A stretch of 64,000 nt of DNA from Chitinophagaceae bacterium (GCA_019752045.1 JAIEMP010000010.1:1-64000), one strand, 5' to 3'; positions 17,338-26,853 are shown, counted from the first letter of the stretch. Numbers and translations: made by a program. Notes: generated by a model not told the origin, from the letters alone.

Positions 17338-18072
17338 TTAAAAATGATATGCAACACCCACTCCAAAATTATTGGCTTTGTTCCGGAAGCGGTCGTTTTG
17401 AGTTCCGTCGGGTGCTGTTTGTTTGATAGTGGTAGTTTCATACTCCACAAATAAAAACTGGTAAATGCCTTTTACACTCCAGGTTTTATTGATATTGTAC
17501 CTGAGAAAAAACTCAGAGTTCAATGTGCCCAGATCATGATCTCCCGTTAGCAGTAAATTAAAGGCAGCAGGTTTTGCAGCGGGCTCTGTTTTTGTAGAAC
17601 CATTGCTTTTTAAAATAGCAGAAGATTTTTGACCTACAGTAAACCCAATTACATCAATATTAAAGCCTGCATACAGTTTATTGGTTATATGATAACCAAG
17701 ATTAGCAGTTACATTTAATGAATTGGTGAAAGCACGCTGAACGGTTAATGTATCCCAGTTTTCAGTTTTTTGTCCCGCAAAAAAAATGAGAAAAGGAGTG
17801 GTGTTGGTTCTGGCAAGTTTTGCAGGGGCTGTCCAGAAATCCCGTTTTACACCAAAATAAGCAGTATTACGCAAGCCAATACCCAACTCAAATTTTCTTT
17901 TTTTGCCAACACCCCAGTTGTATATATAAGAAGCCGCCAAAGATTGTTGCGAACTGCCGATGGTGGCACTAAAGTCGGCCAGCTGATTTACTTTAGGCAG
18001 CTTGGATTGTTGTGCGGAGGAAACTGAAATTCCACCAATCAGAATTAAAAAAACTAATAAATATTTTTTCAT
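17338..18072 (-). CDS. outer-membrane beta-barrel protein, unknown function
   Basis: 244 residues from the ATG at 18072; an in-frame ATG 21 bases earlier would put seven residues ahead of the signal peptide. A clear signal peptide (MKKYLLVFLILIGG...SSAQ) is followed by alternating polar and aromatic strands (ASYIYNWGVG, RKFELGIGLR, FFLRYNINKTWSVKGIYQFLFVEY) and a C-terminal aromatic GVAYHF, as in small barrels of 8-12 strands. No specific family is recognised. Its partner is the downstream DM13 lipoprotein. A TAGATTTG box lies about 20 bp upstream. Confidence 0.75.
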   Translation of the reverse strand: MKKYLLVFLILIGGISVSSAQQSKLPKVNQLADFSATIGSSQQSLAASYIYNWGVGKKRKFELGIGLRNTAYFGVKRDFWTAPAKLARTNTTPFLIFFAGQKTENWDTLTVQRAFTNSLNVTANLGYHITNKLYAGFNIDVIGFTVGQKSSAILKSNGSTKTEPAAKPAAFNLLLTGDHDLGTLNSEFFLRYNINKTWSVKGIYQFLFVEYETTTIKQTAPDGTQNDRFRNKANNFGVGVAYHF

Positions 18073-18090
18073 GCCTTTGTAATTTGGAAA

Positions 18091-18098
18091 CAAATCTA
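18091..18098 (-). promoter_or_regulatory. -7 box of the beta-barrel/DM13 operon
   Basis: On the minus strand the sequence reads TAGATTTG, a full match to TAnnTTTG, 18 bases upstream of the ATG at 18072. No good TTG was found at the -33 spacing, so this is a partial match. Confidence 0.45.
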
Positions 18099-18457
18099 CA
18101 GCATGGATAACCGGACATTTGTCTTAGTACTGACAAGAGTGCCCTGATAGCGTTAAAGGATTGCAAATACTGTTATGAGTATTACTGCTGAGACAATCCC
18201 TGTCAAAAACATATTTTTTTGTATATATGCTGATGCAATTACCATTATTAATGCAGGGGCTTATTGTACTCAAAATAAAATTTTGAAAGGAAATGCACCG
18301 CACAGTTTCAGTGTAAAAATCAACCGGTTTGTTCAGTCAATAAAAGCATACTGGTGTTTTAAGGCCAGCAGTGCACAATTTACATTTCAGTAAAGGAAAT
18401 TACATTTCAATAATCATTGAATACTCCTGTGCCATAAGTGCAGAATCAGCGAGCAGC
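18099..18457. other. gene-poor intergenic stretch
   Basis: About 360 bp between the beta-barrel promoter and the tRNA-Leu terminator. It holds no convincing gene; a 72-codon open frame at 18175-18393 has neither ribosome-binding site nor recognisable sequence. The only structure seen is a direct repeat TTACATTTCA(G/A)TAA at about 18380 and 18400, offset by 20 bp. Confidence 0.5.
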
Positions 18458-18498
18458 AAAAAAAATGGATAAAGCGAATGATTTTTCGATTTATCCAT
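18458..18498 (-). terminator. rho-independent terminator of tRNA-Leu
   Basis: Read on the minus strand, ATGGATAAA (18498-18490) pairs perfectly with TTTATCCAT (18473-18465) across a 16-base loop and is followed by a run of T. It begins directly after the tRNA 3' end. Confidence 0.75.
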
Positions 18499-18504
18499 TT
18501 GATG

Positions 18505-18588
18505 TGCCCAAGACTGGATTCGAACCAGCACATCCTTGCGAACGCTGCGACCTGAACACAGTGCGTCTACCAATTTCGCCACTTGGGC
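18505..18588 (-). tRNA. tRNA-Leu (anticodon CAG)
   Basis: 84 bases on the minus strand, with acceptor stem GCCCAAG/CTTGGGC plus discriminator A, a leucine-type long variable arm, T-loop TTCGAATC and anticodon stem CTGTG/CGCAG enclosing the loop TTCAGGT, anticodon CAG. CCA is not encoded. A strong promoter lies upstream and a terminator downstream, so it is a single-gene transcription unit. Confidence 0.95.
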
Positions 18589-18617
18589 AAGCCTGTCCCG
18601 ATTTATTCGGGAGGGTG

Positions 18618-18647
18618 CAAATATAGCTGAATTTTGATGATTGCCAA
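18618..18647 (-). promoter_or_regulatory. promoter of tRNA-Leu
   Basis: On the minus strand TTG (18647-18645) is followed by 19 bases and then TATATTTG (18625-18618). This is an exact fit to the Bacteroidota consensus TTG-N17-23-TAnnTTTG and is the clearest promoter in the window. The leader to the tRNA is about 25 bases and contains a small hairpin, TCCCGA...TCGGGA. Confidence 0.75.
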
Positions 18648-18663
18648 CAACGATACCGCACGT

Positions 18664-19581
18664 TTATTTTGCTTTTTGCTGTTTTAATCCAATCAACAAA
18701 ATACCTGTAATTACAAGCAACGTTCCTGCAACCTGTGACAGCGTTATTTTTTCACCCAGAATAAAATGCGCCTGAATGATGGTTGATACAGGGCCAATGC
18801 TTGAAATGATGGCTACGTTATTGGAGCCGATCCGCTTTACACCAGCCGAAGTAAGAAACGTAGGCAACACAGTAGCAACAACTGCCAGTAATAATCCATA
18901 CTCCCAATAATCTTCAACAGCCTGTACAGAAAAATGAAAATTATTTTGGATCATGTAATGCAACAGGATACCGCCAATGGCACTTAACATGGCATACACT
19001 GTAAACCGTGTAGCACCCAACACCGGAATCATTTTGCCGCTGCCAACAATGTACACAGCAAACGTAATGGAACATAGAAACACGAGAAACGCACCAAGCA
19101 GGTGCCCTTCCTGCAAATTATTCCAGTCAAACTCGCCAACATAAGCCAGCATGATTCCTGAATAAGTAAGTGCCAATGCAAACTTTTGAATACGATTAAG
19201 CGATTGCTTAAACACAAAAAAATTAATGAGCACAACAAACGTAGGGTAGAGGTAAAGAATCAACCGTTCCAACCCCGCAGAAATATATTGCAATCCTTCA
19301 AAATCGAGATAACTGCTCAGGTAATAACCCATCAAACCCAAACCGATCAATTGCATCCATTGTTTTCCTGTAAGCGATACCTGCCGTTCATCTTTCGTCC
19401 AAACAGCAACGGCTACATAAAACGGAAGCGCAAACAACATCCGCAGCATCAACAACGTTAACGCATCAATGTGGATATCATGAAACGCTTTTTTTACAAT
19501 CACTGCTTTGGTCGAAAACAAAACAGCTCCTGCAAACGTCAGCAGAATACCGGCCGTAGTTAAATGTCGTTTTTCGTTCAT
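18664..19581 (-). CDS. EamA/DMT-family permease
   Basis: 305 residues with ten predicted membrane helices in two EamA repeats (about 8-145 and 160-300). The second ends in ISSIGPVSTIIQAHFILGEKITLSQVAGTLLVITGILLIG (quoted in part: ISSIGPVSTIIQAHF, GEKITLSQ). Members export amino acids, purines or other metabolites; specificity cannot be read. It is separated from upstream dapD by a terminator, so it is transcribed alone. Confidence 0.9.
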   Translation of the reverse strand: MNEKRHLTTAGILLTFAGAVLFSTKAVIVKKAFHDIHIDALTLLMLRMLFALPFYVAVAVWTKDERQVSLTGKQWMQLIGLGLMGYYLSSYLDFEGLQYISAGLERLILYLYPTFVVLINFFVFKQSLNRIQKFALALTYSGIMLAYVGEFDWNNLQEGHLLGAFLVFLCSITFAVYIVGSGKMIPVLGATRFTVYAMLSAIGGILLHYMIQNNFHFSVQAVEDYWEYGLLLAVVATVLPTFLTSAGVKRIGSNNVAIISSIGPVSTIIQAHFILGEKITLSQVAGTLLVITGILLIGLKQQKAK

Positions 19582-19595
19582 GCAGATAGTGATCT

Positions 19596-19636
19596 AAAAA
19601 AATAATCCCGGCAGTTACACCGGGATTATTTTTTCA
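19596..19636. terminator. bidirectional terminator after dapD
   Basis: AATAATCCCGG (19601-19611) and CCGGGATTATT (19620-19630) form a perfect 11-bp stem with an 8-base loop, flanked by A and T runs. It lies 12 bases beyond the dapD stop on the minus strand. Confidence 0.88.
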
Positions 19637-19647
19637 GTAACATGTTA

Positions 19648-20454
19648 TTAAACACTCACATTAAAATCTCTGAGTGCATCGTTCAAACTTGTTTTTAAAT
19701 CGGTACTTGGTTTGCGTTGACCAATAATCAAAGCACAGCCTACACCAAATTCACCGGCAGGAAATTTCTTATTGTATGTTCCCGGAATAACGACGCTGCG
19801 TGCAGGAACACGGCCTTTCATTTCAACAGGCTCAGCCCCGCTTACATCAATAATTTTTGTTGATTGCGTTAACACCACGTTAGCACCCAACACAGCTTCT
19901 TTTTCTACACGCACACCTTCCACCACAATACAACGACTGCCCACAAACACACCATCTTCAATAATTACCGGGCTTGCCTGCAATGGTTCCAGCACACCAC
20001 CAATACCAACGCCACCACTCAGGTGAACCCCTTTACCAATTTGTGCACAGCTACCAACCGTTGCCCATGTATCAACCATCGTTCCTTCATCTACATACGC
20101 ACCAATGTTTACATAGCTTGGCATCAACACCACATTCTTTGCGAGGTAAGCACCATAGCGTGCAACAGCATGCGGCACGGCACGTACACCCAACTCTTTA
20201 TAATTTTTCTTCAACAACATTTTATCGTAAAACTCAAACGGTGCCACATCCCATGTTTGCATTTGTTGTATACCAAAATACAGCAGGATGGCCTGTTTCA
20301 CCCATTCGTTTACTTCCCAACCATTAGCAGCGGGGGCGGCTGTACGTAAACGTCCCTTATCTACTTCTTCAATTACAGCACGCACCGCATCACTGTATTT
20401 ATTTTCTTTCAACAGTTCACGGTTGCTCCATGCTTCCAGAATCAAATCTTTCAT
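19648..20454 (-). CDS. dapD: tetrahydrodipicolinate N-succinyltransferase DapD
   Basis: 268 residues, normal DapD length. It transfers succinyl from succinyl-CoA to tetrahydrodipicolinate in the lysine and diaminopimelate pathway. The C-terminal half is a left-handed beta helix of hexapeptide repeats (VLMPSYVNIGAYVDEGTMVD, GSCAQIGKGVHLSGGVGIGG, IIEDGVFVGSRCIVVEGV), the hallmark of this trimeric enzyme. It is a single gene with its own terminator and is divergent from the glycosyltransferase at 20716. Confidence 0.95.
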   Translation of the reverse strand: MKDLILEAWSNRELLKENKYSDAVRAVIEEVDKGRLRTAAPAANGWEVNEWVKQAILLYFGIQQMQTWDVAPFEFYDKMLLKKNYKELGVRAVPHAVARYGAYLAKNVVLMPSYVNIGAYVDEGTMVDTWATVGSCAQIGKGVHLSGGVGIGGVLEPLQASPVIIEDGVFVGSRCIVVEGVRVEKEAVLGANVVLTQSTKIIDVSGAEPVEMKGRVPARSVVIPGTYNKKFPAGEFGVGCALIIGQRKPSTDLKTSLNDALRDFNVSV

Positions 20455-20560
20455 CGTAGTTCAATTTTGCTGCGAAAATAATTCTTAATAGAATACCAGC
20501 TGCAGTTTTTCATATGATCGCCTGTTGCCACGCAAGCTCTTGTGCGTTCAGTAATTCTGT

Positions 20561-20640
20561 TATCCTGAGCGAAGCCGAAGGACCCACCCCTGTCGGTTTG
20601 AACTTTGTGTATCTCTCTGCGCCCCCTCCCAAGGAGGGGA
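20561..20640. repeat. intergenic repeats between dapD and glycosyltransferase
   Basis: Contains TATCCTGAGCGAAGCCGAAG, a string that recurs widely in bacterial intergenic DNA, and the perfect palindrome CCCCTCC-CAA-GGAGGGG at 20623-20639. Both look like spread repeats rather than a promoter. Confidence 0.45.
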
Positions 20641-20702
20641 TAATCAGACTGCTATTCATTGTACAAATCCAATCAGCATGAACCCATTCACCACTCACTA
20701 CT

Positions 20703-20710
20703 TATATTTG
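20703..20710 (+). promoter_or_regulatory. -7 box next to glycosyltransferase start
   Basis: TATATTTG fits TAnnTTTG and ends only 5 bases before the ATG at 20716, so the transcript would start at or within a few bases of the start codon. No clear -33 TTG is present. Confidence 0.5.
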
Positions 20711-20715
20711 CCTCC

Positions 20716-21867
20716 ATGAACATTGGCTTCGATGCAAAAAGAGCTTTTCACAATCAAACCGGACTGGGGCATTACAGCCGTACATTAATTCATTCATTAG
20801 CCGGTTGTTTTCCACAGCACGAATATTTCCTGTTTAATCCTAAGGCATCAACTTCGTTTCATTTCAATGAGCAAAATGTACACGAAGTGTTGCCCGGTTC
20901 TTTTTTGTCGAAGAAATTATCAGCAGCCTGGAGAAGTAATTGGGTGAAAAAAGACTTGAAGCGTTTGCACATTGATCTGTATCACGGACTAAGTCATGAA
21001 TTACCTGTCAACATCAATCAAACCGGAATCAAATCGGTGGTAACCATTCATGATTTAATTCATGAGCGTTATCCCGAGCAATACAAACTCATGGACCGGC
21101 AGATTTATACACAGAAATTCCGCTATGCCTGTGAACATGCAGATAAAGTAATAGCCATCAGTGAACAAACGAAACAGGATATTATTCATTTTTATAAAAC
21201 ACCTGCAGAAAAGATAGAAGTATGTTACCAGAGCTGCAACCCGGCTTTTGGTAACACGGTTTCAAATGAAGAAAGGCTTCGCATCCGTCAGCAATATCAA
21301 CTCCCGGATCAGTATTTTTTATATGTAGGTTCATTGATTGAACGAAAGAATTTATTGAACATCTGCAAAGCAATGGATCTGATCCGTGCAGAGATCAATT
21401 TTCCTTTAGTTGTGATTGGTAATGGGCATGATTACAAACAAAAAGTAAAAAATTATATAAAAGAAGCCGGACTTGAAGACCGTATTTTATTTTTATCTGA
21501 AAGCTCATTAACAAAATCATCTCCTGCATTTCAATCAGCAGTTGATTTTCCGGCCATTTACCAACAGGCCATTGCCATGATTTATCCATCGGTGTTTGAA
21601 GGTTTTGGTATTCCAGTATTGGAAGCATTGTGGAGCCGTATTCCTGTGATTACATCTAACCTTTCCTGCTTACCCGAAGCAGGTGGCGATGGGGCTTTTT
21701 ATGTTAATCCAACTAGGCCTGAAGAAATTGCAGAGCAAATGAAACGCATTTTGAACGATGAAATATTTGTGAAACAACAAATCGAAAAAGGCTGGCAACA
21801 TGCACAACGTTTCAGCAATGTAAACACTGCTGCCAAAGTGATGGGAGTGTATGAGCAAGTTGTCTGA
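20716..21867 (+). CDS. GT4-type glycosyltransferase
   Basis: 383 residues from the ATG at 20716; the longer frame to 20659 lacks support and would hide the glycine-rich N-terminus NIGFDAKRAFHNQTGLGHYSR-like start (NIGFDAKRAF, GLGHYSR). GT-B fold: acceptor domain 1-190, donor domain from about 195 with YVGSLIERKN, and the retaining GT4 motif EGFGIPVLEALW whose two glutamates are seven residues apart. It transfers a sugar from a nucleotide donor, probably in surface-glycan synthesis. It stands alone, so the product is unknown. Confidence 0.9.
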   Translation: MNIGFDAKRAFHNQTGLGHYSRTLIHSLAGCFPQHEYFLFNPKASTSFHFNEQNVHEVLPGSFLSKKLSAAWRSNWVKKDLKRLHIDLYHGLSHELPVNINQTGIKSVVTIHDLIHERYPEQYKLMDRQIYTQKFRYACEHADKVIAISEQTKQDIIHFYKTPAEKIEVCYQSCNPAFGNTVSNEERLRIRQQYQLPDQYFLYVGSLIERKNLLNICKAMDLIRAEINFPLVVIGNGHDYKQKVKNYIKEAGLEDRILFLSESSLTKSSPAFQSAVDFPAIYQQAIAMIYPSVFEGFGIPVLEALWSRIPVITSNLSCLPEAGGDGAFYVNPTRPEEIAEQMKRILNDEIFVKQQIEKGWQHAQRFSNVNTAAKVMGVYEQVV

Positions 21868-22102
21868 ACTGGGATTTTAGGATTCATGAGATTCATGGGA
21901 TGAACCTTGCGAAAACTATCAGCATTCCGTAATGTCATGCGATCGCTTTGTTAATCCCCTCACTGGAGGCCTGCTCCGCTTTACGGAGGCCGTAAAGAGG
22001 TACGCATAGTTCAAACAATAGTGGTGCCTGCCCGACTGAGTTTTTCAGGCGGTGGTTTTCTTACATCATACATCCTACATCAAACATCAGAAATCGTTTT
22101 CG
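21868..22102. repeat. intergenic region with GGAGGCC / CTCCG...CGGAG repeats
   Basis: About 235 bp between the glycosyltransferase and the CCA enzyme. It contains ATTCATGAGATTCATGGGAT direct repeats and a hairpin CTCCG-CTTTA-CGGAG at 21974-21988 with neighbouring GGAGGCC copies. Nothing coding is seen, apart from the promoter box at its right end. Confidence 0.4.
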
Positions 22103-22110
22103 TATTTTTG
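22103..22110 (+). promoter_or_regulatory. -7 box next to CCA-enzyme start
   Basis: TATTTTTG, a full TAnnTTTG match, ends 6 bases before the ATG at 22117. This supports that start over the in-frame GTG/ATG-like starts at 22021 and predicts a very short leader. Confidence 0.5.
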
Positions 22111-22116
22111 CAACGT

Positions 22117-23535
22117 ATGATGATTGACTGTACAGCAAAAGAATTAGAACTGCTAAAGATTATAGGTGATTGTGCACAGCGTTTAAACCTGCCCTGTTAT
22201 CTGGTTGGTGGTTTTGTGCGTGATAAATTATTACAACGTAACTGTAAGGATCTTGATTTTGTTTGTGTTGGCGATGGTATTTTGTTAGCGCAGGAAGTAG
22301 CCAGACAATTCAAACCACAACCGCAGGTTTCCATTTTTAAAACATTTGGTACAGCAAATATCAAACACGGAGAGTTTGAAATAGAATTCGTTGGTGCACG
22401 TAAAGAAAGTTATGCGGCACATTCCCGTAAACCTGAAGTAGAACCCGGTACATTAGAGGATGATCAGAAACGCAGAGACTTTACCATTAATGCGCTTGCG
22501 ATCAGTTTAAACAAAAATGATTTTGGTCAACTGCTTGATCCATTCAATGGAGTAGAAGATTTGAAATTAAAAATCATTCGTACACCACTGGAACCGGGCA
22601 CTACCTTCAGCGATGATCCGTTGCGGATGATGCGTGCCATCAGGTTTGCATCACAGCTTGATTTTACAATATTGCCTGAAACATGGCTGGGTATTATTGA
22701 AAATGCGCATCGTATTCACATCATCTCGAAAGAACGTATTGCCGATGAACTCAACAAAATTGTGTTGAGCAAAAAACCATCGGTTGGTTTTGATCTATTG
22801 TACAAAAGCGGATTGCTGAAATTATTCTTTCCGCAAATGGTTGCTCTTGCCGGTGCAGAATACATTGATGGAAAAGGGCATAAAGATAATTTCTATCATA
22901 CACTGAAGGTACTTGATAATATTTCAGAAAACACAGATGATCTCTGGTTACGTTGGGCTGCAATCCTTCATGATATTGCAAAGCCGGCTACCAAGCGTTT
23001 TGAAGAAGGACATGGCTGGACATTTCACGGACATGAAGTTGTTGGCGGACGAATGGTACCAAAGATTTTTGCACAATTAAAACTTCCCGCAAATGAAAAA
23101 ATGAAATTTGTACGGAAGATGGTGGAACTGCATCTGCGTCCAATCAGTTTAACGAAAGAAAACATAACGGATAGTGCTATCCGCCGTTTGTTATTTGATG
23201 CAGGAGAAGATTTTGATGCATTGATGACCTTGTGCAATGCAGATATCACTTCAAAAAATCAACAAAAAGTACAACGGTACCTGCAAAATTTTGAAATGGT
23301 GCGCCAGCGTTGTAAGGAAGTGGAAGATAATGATCATATACGCAACTGGCAACCGCCCATTACCGGGGAGTTGATTATGCAAACCTTTAATGTACCTCCT
23401 TCAAAAATTGTGGGCGATCTTAAAACGGCTATTAAAGATGCCATTTTAGACGGAGATATTGAAAACAGCTACGAGGCAGCATATCAGTTCATGCTTCAAA
23501 AAGCAAAAGAAGTTAATCTTGTTCCTGTGGGTTAA
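22117..23535 (+). CDS. cca: CCA tRNA nucleotidyltransferase with HD domain
   Basis: 472 residues from the ATG at 22117. The class II nucleotidyltransferase core shows [20 protein letters not shown] (catalytic aspartates), [10 protein letters not shown] and [12 protein letters not shown]. An HD phosphohydrolase domain follows from about residue 250 ([18 protein letters not shown]). It adds or repairs the 3' CCA of tRNAs, needed here since none of the tRNA genes in the window encode CCA. The chosen start follows a TAnnTTTG box. Confidence 0.93.
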   Translation: MMIDCTAKELELLKIIGDCAQRLNLPCYLVGGFVRDKLLQRNCKDLDFVCVGDGILLAQEVARQFKPQPQVSIFKTFGTANIKHGEFEIEFVGARKESYAAHSRKPEVEPGTLEDDQKRRDFTINALAISLNKNDFGQLLDPFNGVEDLKLKIIRTPLEPGTTFSDDPLRMMRAIRFASQLDFTILPETWLGIIENAHRIHIISKERIADELNKIVLSKKPSVGFDLLYKSGLLKLFFPQMVALAGAEYIDGKGHKDNFYHTLKVLDNISENTDDLWLRWAAILHDIAKPATKRFEEGHGWTFHGHEVVGGRMVPKIFAQLKLPANEKMKFVRKMVELHLRPISLTKENITDSAIRRLLFDAGEDFDALMTLCNADITSKNQQKVQRYLQNFEMVRQRCKEVEDNDHIRNWQPPITGELIMQTFNVPPSKIVGDLKTAIKDAILDGDIENSYEAAYQFMLQKAKEVNLVPVG

Positions 23536-23624
23536 TAATTTTACATTTGTAAGAGAATATTTGATCAGGAATTAATTCTTTTCTGTTTTCAAATTTTCAA
23601 ATTTCTTCATTTTCAAATTGCTTT

Positions 23625-24218
23625 ATGGCTGTTTTACGTTTCAGAGTTTATTGGGAAGAGGATGATGCAGTTTACCGTGATGTAGCGATTAAACATACAC
23701 AGAACTTTAAGGATCTGCATGAAACTATTTTAAAAGCGTATGAGTTTGATAATAAACACAAAGCTACGTTTCACCGCAGCAATGATCACTGGCAACGTGG
23801 AAGAGAGATTTCACTGGAAAAATACGAGAAAGATTATAAAGCAGAGCCGCTGATCATGGATGCAACAGCAGTAGGTACTGAAATCCGTGAACCGAATCAA
23901 AAATTTACTTACGTATATGATTTCAATAAGAACTGGACTTTTTTGGTTGAACTGATCAATGTAACCAAAGAAGAAAATCCAAAGATGACTTACCCGGCAG
24001 TAGTGCGTACAGAAGGCATTGCTCCAAGTCAATATGGTACAAAAGGATTGGTAGGTGATAAGCTGGCAGAAATTGAAGAGAAATACGATCTCAGTGCCGG
24101 TGCCGATGGTTTTGGAACGGAAGGCGAAGATGATGCCAACAGTGTAAATGATGAAGAAGAAACGCAGGGTGAAGATGAAGAAACAGCACAAACAGAAGAC
24201 GACGGTGCTTCTTTTTAA
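23625..24218 (+). CDS. PRiA4-ORF3-like protein with acidic tail
   Basis: 197 residues. Residues 1-150 resemble the plasmid pRiA4b ORF-3 family (FRVYWEEDDAVYRDVAI, FKDLHETILKAYEFDNKH, FTYVYDFNKNWTFLVEL). The last ~35 residues are a run rich in Glu and Asp (EGEDDANSVNDEEETQGEDE). The family has no settled function despite transposon-passenger names. There is no signal peptide, so the protein is cytoplasmic. It lies between cca and miaA, both acting on tRNA; a link is speculation. Bacteroidota homologues with the same acidic tail are common. Confidence 0.75.
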   Translation: MAVLRFRVYWEEDDAVYRDVAIKHTQNFKDLHETILKAYEFDNKHKATFHRSNDHWQRGREISLEKYEKDYKAEPLIMDATAVGTEIREPNQKFTYVYDFNKNWTFLVELINVTKEENPKMTYPAVVRTEGIAPSQYGTKGLVGDKLAEIEEKYDLSAGADGFGTEGEDDANSVNDEEETQGEDEETAQTEDDGASF

Positions 24219-24330
24219 TTCGTCAATTGCATGAATTCCTTTTTGATTAAATGTAAATAAGTTCTTCATCGTAAGACGAGGGCTTATGATGATACAATTT
24301 GTTGAGTTCTTTACAAACTCATCATACAAT

Positions 24331-25245
24331 ATGCATAAAACAGTTCTCTTAATTGCAGGGCCAACCGCTGTTGGTAAAACAAATGTATCCCTTCAACTGG
24401 CAAAACATTTCCGTACAGAAATCATTTCTGCCGATTCCCGTCAATGTTATAAAGAAATTACTATTGGGGTTGCAAAACCTTCAACAGAAGAATTGCAGCA
24501 AGTGCCACATCATTTCATCAACTCACATTCTATTTATGATTCGGTGAATGCAGCTTCTTTTGAACAGTATGCAATGGATCATGTAACTGAGTTATTTAAA
24601 CAGCATGATCTTTTAGTAATGGTGGGTGGTACGGGTTTATACATCAAAGCGTTTTGTGAAGGCATGGATGATATACCGGCTATTGATGAAACAATCCGCA
24701 ATGAAGTACAGACAGCATATCAACTAAACGGAATTTCATGGCTGCAGCAACAAATAAAAACACATGATCCATTGTTTGCTGTTGAAGGTGAAATGCAAAA
24801 TCCGCAACGGATGATGAGGGCATTGGAAGTTGTATTATCAACCGGGCAATCTATTCTGCAGTTCAGAAAAGGGGAGAAGCAGGAACGTAGGTTTAATATC
24901 ATCAAGATCGGTTTAGAACTGCCAAGAGAAGAATTATATCAAAGGATTAATCATCGTGTAGATGTCATGATGAACGACGGTTTATTAGAAGAAGCAAAAA
25001 CAGTATATCCTTTCAAACAACTCAATGCCCTGCAAACAGTAGGTTACAAAGAGTTGTTTGATTACTTTGATGGAACAGTCAATTTAGAAACTGCTGTAGA
25101 TAAGATCAAACAACATTCCCGCCAATACGCCAAGCGGCAACTAACCTGGTTTAAACGGGATGCAGAAATAAAATGGTTTCAACCAGCAGAACTAAAGGAA
25201 ATATTTCAATACGTTGAACTAAAAATAAAAAAAGCCGGAACATAA
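24331..25245 (+). CDS. miaA: tRNA dimethylallyltransferase MiaA
   Basis: 304 residues from the ATG at 24331. The P-loop GPTAVGKT (about 9-16), DSRQCYKEITIGVAKPS, GGTGLYIKAF and the C-terminal HSRQYAKRQLTWFKRD are all MiaA signatures. It prenylates A37 of tRNAs reading codons that start with U. The product is then methylthiolated by MiaB, encoded at 59709. An in-frame ATG at 24286 would add 15 residues ahead of the P-loop and is unlikely. The stop codon lies within the loop of the terminator. Confidence 0.95.
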   Translation: MHKTVLLIAGPTAVGKTNVSLQLAKHFRTEIISADSRQCYKEITIGVAKPSTEELQQVPHHFINSHSIYDSVNAASFEQYAMDHVTELFKQHDLLVMVGGTGLYIKAFCEGMDDIPAIDETIRNEVQTAYQLNGISWLQQQIKTHDPLFAVEGEMQNPQRMMRALEVVLSTGQSILQFRKGEKQERRFNIIKIGLELPREELYQRINHRVDVMMNDGLLEEAKTVYPFKQLNALQTVGYKELFDYFDGTVNLETAVDKIKQHSRQYAKRQLTWFKRDAEIKWFQPAELKEIFQYVELKIKKAGT

Positions 25246-25259
25246 ATGATTCCGGCTTT
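25231..25259. terminator. bidirectional terminator between miaA and porin gene
   Basis: AAAGCCGGAA (25231-25240) pairs perfectly with TTCCGGCTTT (25250-25259). It overlaps the miaA stop codon and serves both convergent genes, with A and T tracts on the two sides. Confidence 0.85.
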
Positions 25260-25278
25260 CAGTTTATTTACAGTGCAG

Positions 25279-26853
25279 TTAAAACTTAAACCCAACTGTA
25301 CCTACAATCTGTCCGTTGTTAAAATTATTTCTTGCAAGCGGATAGCGGCTGTCAAGTAACAGGTAAGGCACATGAATATCTTTACCAATGGTATGTGCGT
25401 AAGCAAGATCAACAAAAAAGCCTTTGTCTCTGTAACCTACGCCCAGACTGGGTGTGAGGCGATGGCCTTTTGCACCTTCGGGCAATACATCCTTCGCATA
25501 AGGGCTTCCCTGATAATTAAATCCTGCACGTACCATAAATACTTTGAACTTCAACTCACCACCAATTTTTGCATTCAAAGCCATTTTATACAAATCATCA
25601 ATAGATTGATTCACACTTTCAAAATAAGCTTTGTCGCCCGATGCAGGGTCAACTTCGTTGCTTCTGTAAGAGGAAGCTTTGTAATTTACCAACTCCACAT
25701 CGGCAGTAATAAATGCTTTTTGTTTGGTAACATCTTTTATTTCACGAAATACATACGAAGCACTTGCACCTAAACGCCAGGGAGTAATGAGTTGGTATTG
25801 ATAACTGTAATCAATCCCATTCGTAAATTCCTTAGTTGAGTAGGTATAAGAAGTGGGTTTTGAATTGTCGTTATTTATTCTGCGGGAATAGTTTTCAATA
25901 TTGCTGACTAGAGTTGCATCTGTTCGGTCTGTTAGAGTAAGAACAGTAGGGCTGTGGAAAGTAAACCCAAGTCTGAAATATTCTACAGGTTTAAACAGCA
26001 CACCCAGCTTTGCATTCAGACCGCTTCCTTTAGTTGAAAATGTTTCAGTTAAAGTAAAACTCTGGAAGTCGTTATCTGTATTACCACTACCATCAGCTTC
26101 TGTTACAGTTGTTTGACGGGTATAGTTTAAAAACGGAACACCAATGGTGATACCATAAAGCAATTTTTCTTTGTTGTTCCATGCCATAGAGAAAGCTGCT
26201 TCCTGCATGCCACCTCTGGTTTGATAAGTAAAGGACTGATCGAGTGGCATTCGTGTAATATCTGCATTAGTTCGGTAGCCGGTAAAATTCTGCAATGTAT
26301 CAATCAGGTATCCTTGTAATGCAAGACTGGCACCATTGGGATAGTTGTTTAATGCATTGTCTAAATTCTGTTCATTACTGTACACCAGTTCTTCCAGCCA
26401 TTTTTCAGAATAAGAGCTGAAATTATTTCTTCCCCTGTATGAAAAATTAGAATTGAAGTTGGCCATTTGATTCACTGCAAAAGCAACCGTTGTATTACGC
26501 ACATTGCTGCTTTTAAAACGACTGCCGAAACTCAGGATTAATCCGTTTGCTCCGGTATTCAACACACTTCGTTTGCCTTTGAATGAACTATCGTTATAGT
26601 TCAACTTGGCACTGTTCATAAAAAAACCGGGACTCAATACAAACTCGTTGGTTTTAAACTGAGCTAAACCGGCAGGATTGAGAAAAGCAGAACTGATATC
26701 GCCTCCCAGCGAAATATTAGCACCGCCAATTGCCTGGGTACGTGCCGATCCGGTGGGAGTGAGGTAGGAATATCGGAGAGCATCCAATGCATCCTGTGCT
26801 GAACTATGCTGCAGCACAAACATGGCAAGCCCGGCTATGAAAAATCTTTTCAT
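25279..26853 (-). CDS. OmpP1/FadL-family outer-membrane transport protein
   Basis: 524 residues. A signal peptide ends at SSAQ (about residue 19). The mature start holds the FadL-family signature AIGGANISLGGDISSAFLNPAGLA, here split as IGGANISLGGD and SSAFLNPAGL. The rest is a long 14-strand-type barrel ending in GTVGFKF. FadL-type channels move hydrophobic compounds such as fatty acids and aromatics across the outer membrane. It is followed closely upstream by a lipoprotein gene on the same strand (38 bp gap), so the two may be co-transcribed. Confidence 0.87.
   Translation of the reverse strand: MKRFFIAGLAMFVLQHSSAQDALDALRYSYLTPTGSARTQAIGGANISLGGDISSAFLNPAGLAQFKTNEFVLSPGFFMNSAKLNYNDSSFKGKRSVLNTGANGLILSFGSRFKSSNVRNTTVAFAVNQMANFNSNFSYRGRNNFSSYSEKWLEELVYSNEQNLDNALNNYPNGASLALQGYLIDTLQNFTGYRTNADITRMPLDQSFTYQTRGGMQEAAFSMAWNNKEKLLYGITIGVPFLNYTRQTTVTEADGSGNTDNDFQSFTLTETFSTKGSGLNAKLGVLFKPVEYFRLGFTFHSPTVLTLTDRTDATLVSNIENYSRRINNDNSKPTSYTYSTKEFTNGIDYSYQYQLITPWRLGASASYVFREIKDVTKQKAFITADVELVNYKASSYRSNEVDPASGDKAYFESVNQSIDDLYKMALNAKIGGELKFKVFMVRAGFNYQGSPYAKDVLPEGAKGHRLTPSLGVGYRDKGFFVDLAYAHTIGKDIHVPYLLLDSRYPLARNNFNNGQIVGTVGFKF

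Noticed and set aside
18175-18393. 72-codon plus frame between the beta-barrel and tRNA-Leu
   Set aside because: No ribosome-binding site, no TAnnTTTG box and no recognisable family; composition is not gene-like.
18400-18582. 60-codon minus frame starting MAKLVDALCSGR
   Set aside because: It is the tRNA-Leu gene read as protein; this peptide is a known spurious product of Leu tRNAs.
18438-18626. plus-strand frame with PKTGFEPAHPCERCDLNTVRLP
   Set aside because: Antisense reading of the same tRNA-Leu, not a gene.
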